NCBI GenBank assembly: GCA_963971535.1
Contig: OZ020589.1
Location: 74,855,811-74,919,810, forward strand
Length of the DNA stretch: 64,000 nucleotides
Source of the DNA: Notolepis coatsorum
Lineage: Eukaryota > Chordata > Actinopteri > Aulopiformes > Paralepididae
Direction of reading: 5' to 3'
Shown: one piece after another, positions 31,555-42,862 of the stretch
Position numbering within the stretch: the stretch's first letter is position 1
Layout: the number at the start of each line of letters is the position of its first letter
Program-made: the position numbers and the translations under genes
The notes under the pieces: generated by a model
Seen by the model: only the letters and a program-made list of their open reading frames with translations
What the model was told of the DNA's origin: nothing
The model's database searches: none

Positions 31555-32507
31555 TTAACACTTTAAGGACCAGCCACGAGTTAACTCGTGTTTCGATTCC
31601 ACCCGTTGAGGACCAGAGCCACGAGTTAACTCGTGGCAAGTTATTGTTTTATTCCATATTAATAAACGGATCAAGATCCTGGATCGACTCTGCAGATTTA
31701 CCCGCCAGATTTAAATCGGCGACATGTAATACCGGCCAGATCCTCTTAGGGGCGCCATCGCTCCACTGCAGTATCATTGAGGCCGAATGGGAAAATAATT
31801 TTTTTTACTGTCTGGGGCGTTTCATATGAGCCTGGATCCCAGCCGAACATCCTCCATCTTTGATCACGTTACAGAACGCAGATTTCAGCCTGGAATAATG
31901 GGATTTATGATCAGCCAATGGACATATCGATCTACCAGATGCCGATGAATAATGACGAAATGCTGCCGGCAATCACATGGGGTGACGGTAGGATACTATT
32001 CACCCAAATTACAGCCGGATTGGACATTGTTGTAACACGCAAGCGATCGATCAGTGAATATGGCTACTTGAACGCACACTGTATTGCTAATCAATAATAC
32101 TGATCGGCATCCGCCGCCGCCGCCCCCATTTCATCCATAGATGCTCTGTAATAGTCCGGATGCTAAGCAGTTTGTTTTATTTCATTCGCAAATATACAAC
32201 AGAAATGGCGTTTGATATAACGTGACTAGCCTTTAGCCTCATATCAAGCTTCCCAGAAAAAAGACGAGCCGAAAACTGCGATAAAGCTTATATTCACAAC
32301 GCTATAAAATGACAACCAACCGATGGATTTTTATTTTCTTTAAGCCATTATGAAGGCACGGTTTATGCACTCAAGTGACAATGAGAATGGACAGATAGCA
32401 ATACTATAAAGTATATATATAGCGGTTAGAAAGTACATCGGTTTGTTGACAAACCCTGGTCGTCCAGAACCATATTACACTGCAAACCGTGGTCGCCAAT
32501 GTGTTAA
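31555..32507 (+). mobile_element. TTAA-family unit inside the hAT
   Basis: Left end TTAACACTTTAAGGACCAGC; right end, inverted, TTAACACATTGGCGACCACG. The first 85 bases hold two copies of CCACGAGTTAACTCGTG, a 14-bp palindrome core. The donor-like site is GTGACGGTAGG near 31982. The last third (TGACAATGAGAATGGACAGA) matches 54911-54930. Confidence 0.75.
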
Positions 32508-32811
32508 CGATACACTTTTTAAACGTATCGTGGATATCGTGATGTTTTGCCCAAGAGGATTGTATCACGTCAATCTGGTCCACACGTTAAAACTTTTGAA
32601 CAACGCCGCCCCCACACACACCTGCATCAAAGTTACTACTTATGATTACCAAAGGCATTCGTTTTGTGGCATTAACGTTATATAGTTACACGTTCAATAA
32701 CATCAGTGTATTTACCCGAACATAGCAACGTCCGAGGACAACCTAGATAGATAGCAAGCATTAATCGTTCAGATCTCAGCCCGTGCTGAGTTGTGCCCAT
32801 TCTGCGGTCTG

Positions 32812-33751
32812 TTAACACTGTGGTCGCCAAAAACGCCTTACCACGCCATTCGCCGCCATGCTCATTCTGCCAAAGACGCCGTACCACGTCATTGAGATCA
32901 ATATTTCAAAAATATGTGATCGCAATCATATTTCTCCCCCGGAGACTTGAAATCTACTGTTGATCCCCTCTCAACGGTTCAAGAGCGCCATCTGGTGGCC
33001 GATCGGCGGATCGCTCAAACCGGAAACCGGAAACGGAAGCTGGTGCTCATTCCAATTCGGTCCGATCACTCGCTAATAGTCCCGGGACTCAAGCTAGACA
33101 CAATGGATCGCAATCCGTTACCAATAACTCGATAAACAACATGATTTGGACGTATATACTATTATACAACCTGGAGATGGATCGCATATTTCAACATCCC
33201 ATAATAGGAATATTTCTGCTCCACGCTCATCGCCCAACGCTACGGTAAGTTTCAGCGTTATTTTTTAACGTGTTCGATACAAACTGCTCTAATGATCATA
33301 TCACCCACACTAGATGAATCATCTAACGTTGGCCATGGAATTATAAACAACCCCCCCCCCCATCCGGTCAACATCAGATGATAAGTAGTAACTTCTAGAA
33401 GCACGTCCATTTGACATTTTTTATCTCGCGCAGATCGCTATCAAACTGTATTTGATCATCAATATAATGCATTTAGGGCTATAAATCACGTTCTGGAGAA
33501 TGCTGCAGAAAACGATAAAAACATACTTATACTTTAGACCGTATTTTAGTATGAATATGTGAATGAAAAAGTATAACGTTGCTACACCCTGAACAATAGA
33601 TACTTGACGTTGAATGGGCCATAGTAATGTCAATTTAGCAATACACTTTAAAAAGTTATAGCCCTGCAAAGAAGGGGAACTTCTCCATAGACAAATTGAG
33701 CTGGCGTGGGATGGTTTATTATGAATATAAGCCTGGCGACCAAAGTGTTAA
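32812..33751 (+). mobile_element. TTAA-family unit inserted in a LINE tail
   Basis: Left end TTAACACTGTGGTCGCCAAA; right end, inverted, TTAACACTTTGGTCGCCAGG. Flanks read CATTCTGCGGTCTG and TAAAGTTTTCAA, i.e. the LINE end CTGCAATCTGTTAATAAACT split at its TTAA. It has GGTAAGTTT at 33242, the AAACAACCCCCCCC tract at about 33347-33361, and the AATGGGCCATAGTAATG block. Confidence 0.8.
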
Positions 33752-34052
33752 TAAAGTTTTCAATGAGACAGATGTATGGAAAGGCTTTTATTATAACATT
33801 CGTTGCAGTAAAATCATTATGCCTCGTTTAGTCATCCTGCAGAGCGCTGGTAATCTACTCGTCGCCCGCGGGGAGCTAACGTTAGTAGCTTTGTTGTTGT
33901 GAGCACTCGTCAAAATCAATGGAGGACATTCTGGGAGTAAACAACGAATATGCGCTTGCCGATTGGTGCTAAGAACAGCAGGGCGGGTGCAAGCGGTGTG
34001 ACGTAATTGGCACTCGACTGTCAATCAAAATTATTCCGTTGCCGTCTGAATG

Positions 34053-34235
34053 ATGAATGAATGAAAACTTTATTAACAGATTGCAGAATGGGTACAATAC
34101 AGTACAGCTCAATACAACAGTGGACTGGAGGATGAAGACCAGAAAAAGACTTTCGGCTTTTTTACATAAGGGTCCTCCATTTTCAATTCATCAAAACATT
34201 TAGAGACATACAAATATACAGTAGTTTCATAAAAA
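34053..34235 (-). mobile_element. inverted TCAA-tailed LINE 3' end
   Basis: It begins (plus) with TGAATGAATGAATGAAAACT and reads as the reverse of the LINE 3' end, including the CTTTTTCTGGTC block. Only the 3' tail is present. Confidence 0.75.
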
Positions 34236-34245
34236 TGCTAAAATG

Positions 34246-34400
34246 ATTGATTGATTGATTTAAAACTTTATTAACATATTGCAGAATGGGTACAGTACAG
34301 CTCAATACATACAATTGTTAAGGGGATGCAGACCAGAGAAAGACTTTCGTCTTGTTTACATCAGGGTCCCCCATTTTCAATTCATCATATTTCATATCTA
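34246..34400 (-). mobile_element. second inverted TCAA-tailed LINE 3' end
   Basis: It starts (plus) GATTGATTGATTTAAAACTT and repeats the same 3'-end sequence (GGGGATGCAGACCAGAGAAA). Confidence 0.78.
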
Positions 34401-35545
34401 AATCATATAATATCTCATTGCTAAATATATGCAATATATAATCTAATAATCCAATAATCTAAATCTAATATAAAAATGCTAAACGCATGGGTATTTTATT
34501 TTGTCTTTAATGTTAGCTTGCCAACTCAAATACCGTCTTGGTAAGCCTCAATGAATTGTTTGGGGGAAAAAAAGAAAAACATTGTGATGTGTATCGCCGA
34601 AAGGTCAGAAAATATCGTGATATCATATTTAGGCCATATCGCCCAGCCCTACAAACAAGGGTCTAAACACGTTTAGCAAATTATGCCACATCAATGTGGA
34701 ACGCCCTACCCACACCCATAAATTTTTTTGAATCCCTACCCACCTTCAAAACCGCTCTCAAAGAGTACCTACGGGAGGCTGCAATTCAAAACTGGCCCCG
34801 GTAAATGTCCAAACCACCCCTCCCAACCACCCACCCCCTCCTAATGTACAGTTTCCTCCTCGTATCATACATTATCTTAGGATCTGTTTAACAGTACTGT
34901 ATATTTGCATATCTTGTATGTCACAAATGTAACAGTACTGTATACCTGTATGTCATGTATTGTCATAAATGTCATGATATACATCCTTATATCTGTATGG
35001 CCCCCCGTAAATGTCCAAACCTCCCCTCCCCTCCTAATGTAGTTTCCTCCCCCTCGTATGTATATATTTTCTGTTAGGATCTGTTTAACAGTACTGTATA
35101 TTTGGATATCTTGTATGTCACAAATGTAACGGTACTGTATACCTGTATGTCATAAATGTCATGATAGCTGCGTATGTCATTATGAATTGAAAATGGGGGA
35201 CCCTGATGTAAACAAGACGAAAGTCTCTCTGGTCTGCATCCCCTTAACAATTGTGTGTATTGAGCCGTACTGTATTGTAATTTGTACCCATTCTGAAATC
35301 TGTTAATACGTTTTCAATCAATCAATCAAACCTTTCTATGAACGTTTAGAAAAAAACTGTATTGCAATCTGATGAAAAATGGCAGAGCTATTTACATTAT
35401 AAAGTAACTGTACTTACAGAAGATTTCATTTGCGGTTTTTGCTGCCCTGTTAGGGGCGTGGTGGTACTAAATCCAAATTGAACTCTGCCATTGGAAAGAA
35501 GAGATTTGGCCCGATCCATAGATCTGTGACTTGGCCATAATAAGG

Positions 35546-35870
35546 TCATTCATAGGCCTGATATTCTATATTCATATTTCAAATTGCATGAGTCGGGATG
35601 GTAAAATTCAGTACTGTATCTCCAAATCCCCTGTAAATCATCTGCCCTTTATTCATTTGTTTTTTTTTGTACACTTGATCTCAAGAAGGTGCTGAATGAG
35701 CTCAGTGGCAATTTTTGACATCTGGTCAATGTTAGCATGGTGTTATTCACCGTCAAAGATGAAAAAAAATAAATAAAAAAAAATTATATTCTCCTTTGGT
35801 TCATTACAATTCAAGCCAAGTAACAGACACAATATTTCTGACATAGGGAAATTTTCTGAAAATATGACTT
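35546..35870 (+). mobile_element. MITE fragment related to 26537-26893
   Basis: It shares GGCCTGATATTCTATA, CATATTTCAAATTGCATG and the TGGTTCATTACAATT block. It lacks the terminal TAGTGCTGTC end and has an extra 100-base segment around 35672-35770. Confidence 0.55.
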
Positions 35871-35990
35871 TACAGGTTCAACGGTATCTGAATCTGAATA
35901 AAACACTTGTGTGTTATAAGCTAACATTTTGGGAATAAATGGCACTTGTTTTCAAGGATTGTTGTTTTCATTCATTTTAATCCTTATGAG

Positions 35991-36836
35991 TAGGGATGCC
36001 CCGATCATGTTTTTTTGCCACCGATACCTATGAGCCATATCGGCCGATACCGACCGTTTTTGTTATACTGTAAAAACTGGGATTTGGGTTAATTAATATA
36101 ATTATTAGTAACCTATACATAATAAAAAAGACTGTGCCGTTTGAAATCGAATTGAGTTGAATTCAATTAATTTTAACCATTTATGAATTGCATTTTACAC
36201 AGTTTTAGTTGAATAAAATTAGCTGATAGTTTAAAAGTGACGAGAGGACACTCAGTTTTTACCAGCTGGCAGTATTATACTGTAGGTCTAACACAGGCAC
36301 TCAAAGTCCGGACTCCGTTCCAGATCGAACCACAACTGTCTCTGGACTCTGAACAAATTATACTTTTCATATGTATTATCTGCGAGACAGCGCCAACACA
36401 CAAGTCGAAATTCTCCGCTCTCTCTAATGCAAGCAGCGTCTCTGTCTGCAATGCATGTCCGACTGGAGCCACTGTCTTCACGGCATGCTTGGTTGTCTCT
36501 CAGCGATTGCAGATGCATTGCAGATGCACCCTACTCACCTGGGGCAGTGTAGCGCATAATGTTTATCCATCTATGGTGTAGCGGGGCTCCGTCGTCTCGA
36601 GTCTACTACACTTAGTAAGTAACTTACTCCCTTGCTCGCTCGCACACACGCCCTCTCACGCTCGCACACACACTCATTCCAACTCCGCTGAGACTTGTGT
36701 TTGTTATGTTTTTCGCGCGCGTCTTCGATCGGTTTTCGCAAACGGCGAGTAGGAAGCATTATTGGAATTCCCCAATATAATTTATACTGATTATCGGCCG
36801 ATACCGATCGCTGGCTGATCGATCGGGGCATCCCTA
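35991..36836. mobile_element. hAT MITE, 846 bp, TAGGGATGCCCCGATCA ends
   Basis: The right end, inverted, reads TAGGGATGCCCCGATCGATC. Both ends hold GGCCGATACCGA-type repeats. Flanks CTTATGAG and CTTATTCG match at six of eight positions, a decayed 8-bp duplication. The element at 58442-59295 has related ends. Confidence 0.75.
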
Positions 36837-37071
36837 CTTATTCGCAGATAAAAAGAGTCTCTGGGACCCTCAGGGTGAAACATCAAGGTCGATGAGGGAG
36901 GGGTAATAAAGCTGGGAGTGAGTGCGACAAAGTATGATAAATATATTTAGTTTTCAAATATTAAGAACCGATTTGTACACAACACTAACCAAAAGTATGA
37001 ATGCTATACATACAATTTATGTAAAAATTTAGGTAAACAAACTCCAGGCAGCTAATGTTGACGCTGCCATT

Positions 37072-39263
37072 TTGGTTTTGGGTGATTTTAACAGCGCGCG
37101 TCTTAAAAAGGTGCTGCCGAATTTCTATCAGCATGTGACCTGTCCCACCAGAGGCGAGAACATATTAGACCATGTATACTCGCAATTTAAGAATGGGTAC
37201 AAGTCACAGGCTCTTAGTCCATTCGGTAAAAGCGATCACGCCGCAATATTTCTTTTGCCAAAGTACAAACAAAGTCTCAAGCGAACGCCGGTGGTCTCGC
37301 GAGAGGTTAAGCGTTGGGCCGTGACGTCAGAGGAGTCACTCCAAGCTGTACTGGAATGCACAGACTGGAGTGTATTCCGTGATAACGCAGCCAATATTAA
37401 CGAATACACCGAAACGGTGATCGACTATGTCTGTACTCAGGTAGAAGAAACAAACCCCTCCACCAAAATTAAAATCTACCCAAATCAAAAGCCCTGGGTA
37501 GACAAATCCGTCCGTGAGGCTCTGAAAGTGCGCACATCAGCATACAACACCGGGCTGGTGACAGGCAACATGGAAGAACACAAGATGGCAAGATACAACG
37601 TCAGGAGAGCAGTAATAGAGGCAAAACGGCGTTACAGGGATAAAGTTGAACTTCAGTTTGAACAGGCCGACTCTAGAGGCATGTGGCAGGGCCTCAGAAC
37701 AATGACAGACTACAAAGGCACCCCCCTCAAACTGAACAGTGACATCTCCTTAGCAAATGATCTCAATTCCTTCTATGCGAGGTTTGAGGCTGTGAATAAC
37801 AACACCAGCCTACAAACCACGGCAATGGGGGGGGGGGGGGGGGGGGGGGGTCTGCTGATGGAGACTCAGTGTTCAGGGTAACAGAGCATGAGGTGAGACG
37901 GATCTTTAAAAAAGTGAATATCAGGAAGGCAGCAGGACCGGACGGCATCCCCGGCCGCGTCCTAAAAGTCTGTGCCGACCAACTGGCCCCGGTATTCACT
38001 GACATCTTCAACCTGTCCTTGGAACAGGCTGTCATCCCCACCTGTCTGAAGAAGTCCACCATCATCCCTGTACCCAAAAAATCTATGCCCGCTTGCCTCA
38101 ACGACTACCGCCCTGTAGCCCTCACCTCCATAGCCATGAAGTGCTTTGAGAAGCTAGTGAAGGGCTACATCTGTTCCTCCCTCCCCATCAACCTGGACCC
38201 TCTGCAATTTGCATATCGCCCCAACAGGTCCACGGAGGACGCCATAGCCCATGTGCTGCACACAGCAGCATCACACCTGGACAAGAGGCAGGGGAACTAT
38301 GTGAGAATGCTGTTCATCAACTACAGCTCAGCATTCAATACCATAGTCCCCTCCAAACTCATAGCCAAGCTCAGGGACCTGGGCTTGAACTATGACCTGT
38401 GCCAGTGGGTCTTGGACTTCCTGACGGGCAGACCCCAGGTGGTAAGAGCCGGCAACTGCACCTCCTCATCCATCATGCTCAACATAGGGGCCCCCCAGGG
38501 CTGTGTTCTGAGCCCCCTCCTCTACTCCCTGTACACACATGACTGCGTAGCACAGCGGAACAACAACACCATCATCAAATTTGCTGATGACACAGTAGTG
38601 GTGGGCCTGATCTCTGCCAACGACGAAAGGGCCTACCTGGAAGAGGTAGAGAACCTGTCACAGTGGTGTCAGGAGAACTGCCTCTCCCTGAACGTCAGCA
38701 AAACAAAAGAGATGATTGTGGACTTCAGGAGGTCGGGGGTCAAGGACTACAGCCCCCTCAGCATCGACGGGGCACCGGTTGAGAGAGTGAACAGTTTCAA
38801 GTACCTCGGAGCCCACATATCCGAGGACTTGACATGGACCACACACATTGACAGTGTTGTGAAGAAGGCACGACAACGCCTCTACTTCCTCAGGCGCCTA
38901 AGGAAGTTCCAAGTCAGTCAGAAGATCCTTAGGAACTTCTACTCATGTACAATAGAGAGCATCCTGACCGGCAACATCACCTCCTGGTTTGGGAATAGCA
39001 CTGCACAAGACCGTAGCAGACTACAAAGAGTGACACGTTCAGCCGAACGCACAATTGGAGGGGGGCTTCCCACCCTCCAGAACATTTACAACAAGCGGTG
39101 CAAGGGGAAGGCTAAGAGAATTATTAAGGACTCGAGCCACCCGAACAACTGCCTCTTTGAACTGCTGCGGTCAGGCAAGCGATACCGGAGTCTTAAGGCG
39201 AGCACAGAAAGACTCAGAAGAAGCTTCTATCCCCAGGCCATCAGGCTGCTAAACGAACAATAA
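37072..39263 (+). pseudogene. L2 ORF2: endonuclease end, reverse transcriptase, C-terminus
   Basis: The first frame (37072-37881) begins VLGDFNSARLKKVLPNFYQ and has the GDFN and SDHAAIF endonuclease motifs, then the linker. The second frame (37869-39263) has [53 protein letters not shown] and the catalytic [10 protein letters not shown]. It ends [15 protein letters not shown] run of 24 G at 37827-37850 separates the frames and accounts for the shift. RT motif A reads [11 protein letters not shown] where L2 elements normally have LFIDYSSAFNT, so a catalytic aspartate is replaced by asparagine. Truncated, shifted and catalytically impaired: not active. Confidence 0.85.
37827..37850 (+). repeat. 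G24 homopolymer inside the L2 ORF
   Basis: Twenty-four consecutive G. The translation shows a glycine run at the frame change. It could form a G-quadruplex, and its length may be an assembly or polymerase artefact. Confidence 0.9.
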
Positions 39264-39897
39264 TCGCTAAACGAACAATAATCACTATGCAACAACCATC
39301 AAATGCACACAGCACACACACCCACACACTCACTCAAACAACACACTGCAGCACCCACTCTCCACACTTTAGATCACACAAACACACTTACACTTTATAT
39401 TTATCGATAAAGGATTTGCACTACAACTCGTACACCTACTGTGAATTGTACCTAAATTGCACCTCGTCCCATTTCTCCATTTCTGCCTTGCACTATATAG
39501 TATTGTATATTAGTACACTGCACAGTATTGTATGGTAACTACGTCTATTCTGCATCGAACATTGTACATATGTCTAAACTGAACACTGTGACCTCTTTTT
39601 TTTACTTCTAATTTTACTATGTTTTTATTTCATACTTATCTTGTCTTGCACAGTCTCTGGAGCGCAAGAGTAAGAAGCATTTTGTACAAAAGTATTCTGT
39701 ACTTCTGTATGACAACTATTAAAGAAACTTGAAACTTGAAACTTGAAACTATCCGTTTTTATTATATTCTTTGAAATGATCGTAGGATGGAATCTAGGAT
39801 GAGGTCAAATAACTTTCATATAACGAGGCCCCTGTCGATGATGATGCCACCAACAGGTCAACATACATTGTACCTTACGTCTGAGGTTCCAACTCAC

Positions 39898-40058
39898 CAG
39901 CCAGTTGTGCAGTGATGGCCTGGACGGGCAGTTGTCTGAACTCGTCGATGAGAGGCCGGAGGTGAGCGCTGCTGACCAGCTCATGTTTGCCATAATCCAA
40001 CTCATAAACAGACAACAGCCCGTCGTTTACAATCGCCTTCACCAACACACGGTGCCAA
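39898..40058 (-). CDS. tdrd7: tdrd7, penultimate coding exon (third Tudor domain core)
   Basis: A 161-bp exon on the minus strand, acceptor CTCTCCCTAG and donor GTGAGT. It completes a tyrosine codon from the previous exon and reads [20 protein letters not shown], then [20 protein letters not shown], then [13 protein letters not shown]. The [12 protein letters not shown]...V segment is the classical Tudor core strand pair, where aromatic residues bind dimethylarginine; the RPL..F..LP.QA tail is the extended-Tudor (SN-like) continuation. One base carries over to exon 26242-26019. An L2 LINE and several MITEs separate the two exons by 13.7 kb. Confidence 0.9.
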
Positions 40059-40489
40059 CTAGGGAGAGAAAGGGAAAGAGATGGTTTATGAGATGAAATG
40101 TATGAGTTTTGCCAATTCTTATTGTTGTGTTTGACGAGGATGTGATACTCGAGACATAACTTTGCAGAATGACGTGACCCGGATATCAGACCTCTAGTGA
40201 ACTCCAGACACTATTTCCTCAACTATTCTCAACTGTAGTACTGTAGGCCCAGCTCGAGGAAATTAAAGAAATAGTTGAGGAAATAGTGTCTGCAGTTCAC
40301 TAGATAGATCAGGGCTCCAGGGTGCGCCCGTTTTGGTCGCATTTTGCGACCAAAACTCAGAGCTGTGCGACTGGATGTTTTCCCTTGTCGCACTGGTGCT
40401 CCCAGCAGGTCTGTCTGTGTGTATGTGTGTGTGTTTAGCGTCTTTTTCCCCGTGGCCATGTGCGTTCTAATTTTTTTATTTTTTTTTTA

Positions 40490-40587
40490 ATCTCAGCGGC
40501 GAGGAGTAACGCGTGGGAGGCTCACGATGCCCCCGTTGCTTCCTGATTCTGCTGTACAGGCGCACCAACCGACCTGCCCATTTCTAA
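40490..40587 (-). mobile_element. SINE fragment
   Basis: CTCAGCGGCGAGGAGTAACG to GCACCAACCGACCTG matches 61560-61645 of the full inverted SINE almost base for base. Only the middle of the SINE is present. Confidence 0.8.
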
Positions 40588-41164
40588 ATAGTCTCGTTTA
40601 AAACAAATAAAGCATCAACATTTGCATGGTGTACCTTTCTGTGCGTATTCATCCACAATCTATAGATCAACATGAAAATATTCGCAATTAATTGTAAAAG
40701 AAAATAAATTTGAATCGCTGAATTTTATTTCAACCAAAAATGACAGTGATAGAAGGGAACTCATTTTGTGCAGAAATGGAAAGCTTTCCAAATGTTCATG
40801 AGGTACAATTGTTACAATAGGCGATAATCCATTTTCCCAAAGATAAATCCCTATACGGTTGGACCTCGCAGGCGGTCCAAAGTGACGTCAGACTAGACTG
40901 AGGATGACATATTTTCGGGATTCCCGTGGGATGAGAGTCAATTTCACTTTGAATCCAGTGATTGGGCAGGACCGGGAGTAAGGGAGTGGGAACTATGACA
41001 ACAAAATCAACAGGATTTGGACGGGAGTGATACATTGGTGCATCACTAATGTAAATGTTTGGTGGTTTTATATTTAACTAAGGCAGACATCAGGGCTGTA
41101 CAGCGTGCCATGAAAAAATCAGTCGGTGCGATGAATGAATTTACTGCACTAGCACCCGTGCGAT

Positions 41165-41345
41165 AGGCATTCGGTTCATATCGATAACTCTTATTTTGAA
41201 AATCCTGTGGCAAGTCTCATTTCCGCCCAAGCGCAGCTCCAGCCATAATATCTATGGCTCCGGCAGCTAGCAACGTTCGGTTCATATCGATACTCTTATT
41301 TTGAAAATCCTGTGGCATTTCCTCCCAAGCGCAGCTCCGGCAGCC
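41165..41345 (+). repeat. imperfect tandem duplication
   Basis: CGGTTCATATCGATA, then TCTTATTTTGAAAATCCTGT and CCCAAGCGCAGCTCC, occur twice about 105 bases apart. The second copy is shorter. Confidence 0.75.
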
Positions 41346-41574
41346 CAACAACAACAGCGTGCTATGTTATGTTAGAGTGCGCATTTTGCAACCAGGAAAT
41401 AAGTCCTGCCTGTTTTTCCCTGCAATGCTTCGCATCCTCACCAAAACTAACTAGTTAGCTGCTACCGGTAACTAAACTAAGCTAACCCGGCTCAGAGGCA
41501 GAGAAAACAATGAGGAAAGGGAGGGGGCGGTGGAGCCTCAGCCTCTCTGTCCCTCTCTCTACGTCAGGGGTGGG

Positions 41575-42862
41575 CAATTATTTTTCCCGGGGGGCCGAAT
41601 GAGCAACTGAAAATATGTTGGAGGGCCGGGCCAAAATTCCAAACTCAATTATGCATAATATACATTTTATTTCTATATAAAAAGCAGTAAATGGCATTGT
41701 TTTGACCCCTGGTAAGAGTGTATGTTATTATTTGGCAATTAAAAGGTGAGGTTAGCTTTCAAAAATATCATTTATTCAAATATAATTTATTTCCAAAATT
41801 ATAAACAAAATGTGAAACATTAATAACAAAGGGCATGTATGAAAAAGTGCTATACAAATAAAATGTTCTTAGCTTTCTAAAGACATCACATCATCTTATA
41901 GCCAAAATAAACAAGACATGTCACTGAACTGTGTAAAGAAAAGTGTCCCAGTTTTGTAGCCTTTTTTACTTTACATGCCTATAATAAACATTTAATGTTT
42001 TCAGAACTGTGCAAAAAAAAAGAAAAAAAAATCAAGTGTCCCATTTCCACATTTTAGTGTTCTTCAGATCTTTTTTTCATTCAGTGTGATAAATCCAGTC
42101 TCTGTTAAGCTTTAACAAGTCCATCAAAGTCAGGTTGCATGTCTGAGGTGGAGATGCGAAGCACAGCTGACAGATGTTCATCAGTGAGAGAGGATCTGTA
42201 CCTGGACTTGGTAAACGTCATGACTGAGAATGTCTGTTCACATATAGGTGGATCCAAAGAGAACCAACATCTTCTGAGCATGTCTCCTCATGTTTGGAAA
42301 GTTCTCCTCCTTGAGAGCAGAGTAGAACTCTAGCAGTGATGCTGACTTAAAGTGCTCTTTCAGTAGTGAATCAGACTGCAGGTCAATGAGTTCAAGCTGA
42401 ACATCAGTGGGTGCACTATCAACACTGCAGGTAAAGGGAGAGGAAACCAGCTGCATTTCATCCTCAACCTTTTTGAAATCTTGAAAACGCCTTGAAAATT
42501 CATCATGCAGTGCTCCTAACATGGATGAGTACCTGTGCCGGTGATCAGCTGATGGTTTGACTTCTTTCAGGGTTTTCATGTGTTCGAGATTGTTGCTGCC
42601 TAGTTGCCGTGAAATTAATAGCAAATAAAAAAAATGTAATCTACCTACCTCAGTTGTGAAAAAAAAAACACACTTTCGACAGTTTTCGGCTTGCCATTGC
42701 CCCGACTGCTTTGTTGTTGAATCAAGTCAAATCCTAGGTAAGCGTATATTGTGCGTGTGAACGTTGACATAAAAATAAAAAATAATTTTTTTATTATCAT
42801 CATGTAATCTTTCGCGGGCCGGTCAGAATCATCCCGCGCGGGCCGTACAATGCACAGGTCTG
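41575..42862 (-). mobile_element. hAT element (Charlie-like), 1288 bp, TSD CTCTACGT
   Basis: The ends are CAGGGGTGGGCAATTATTTT and, inverted, CAGACCTGTGCATTGTACGG. Exact 8-bp duplications CTCTACGT lie at 41567-41574 and 42863-42870. It carries the C-terminal third of a transposase on the minus strand (next entry) and a block shared with the MITE at 28169-28626. Confidence 0.9.
42110..42624 (-). pseudogene. hAT transposase C-terminal region
   Basis: The minus strand reads NNLEHMKTLKEVKPSADH, then LHDEFSRRFQDFKKVEDEM, PTDVQLELIDLQSD, FPNMRRHAQKMLVLFGSTYM. After a frame slip it continues SVMTFTKSRYRSSLTDEHLS. This is the dimerisation end of hAT transposases of the GTF2IRD2/Charlie type, which usually reads GSTYVCEQ.FS..K at the slip. 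One base appears lost there. The N-terminal BED finger and catalytic core are absent. Confidence 0.78.

Larger units (their letters stand above)
31507..34651. mobile_element. hAT element, 3145 bp, TSD CAAACAAG, filled with other repeats
   Basis: The ends are TAGGGCCGGGCGATATGACG and CATATCGCCCAGCCCTA. Exact 8-bp duplications CAAACAAG lie at 31499-31506 and 34652-34659. The same end type (TAGGGCTGGGCGATA) is seen at 48212-48869 and about 60776. Inside are two complete TTAA-family units and two inverted LINE 3' tails. No transposase is recognised. Confidence 0.88.
31383..35335 (+). mobile_element. TCAA-tailed LINE, second copy, interrupted by a hAT
   Basis: Pieces 31383-31506 and 34660-35335 are collinear with 5225-5500 plus the LINE 3' untranslated region. 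The 3' part contains a tandem duplication of about 185 bp (34800-34984 and 34985-35165, both with AACAGTACTGTATATTTG). It ends with TCAATCAATCAA near 35332. Confidence 0.8.
37030..39750 (+). mobile_element. L2-clade LINE, 5'-truncated, longest copy in the window
   Basis: The copy starts inside the endonuclease domain, runs through RT and the C-terminal region, and ends in repeated GAAACTT units after AAAGAAACTTG. A 3' untranslated part of about 490 bases with ACACACACCC-type repeats follows the stop. It sits in the tdrd7 intron 39897-26243, on the opposite strand to the gene. Confidence 0.85.
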
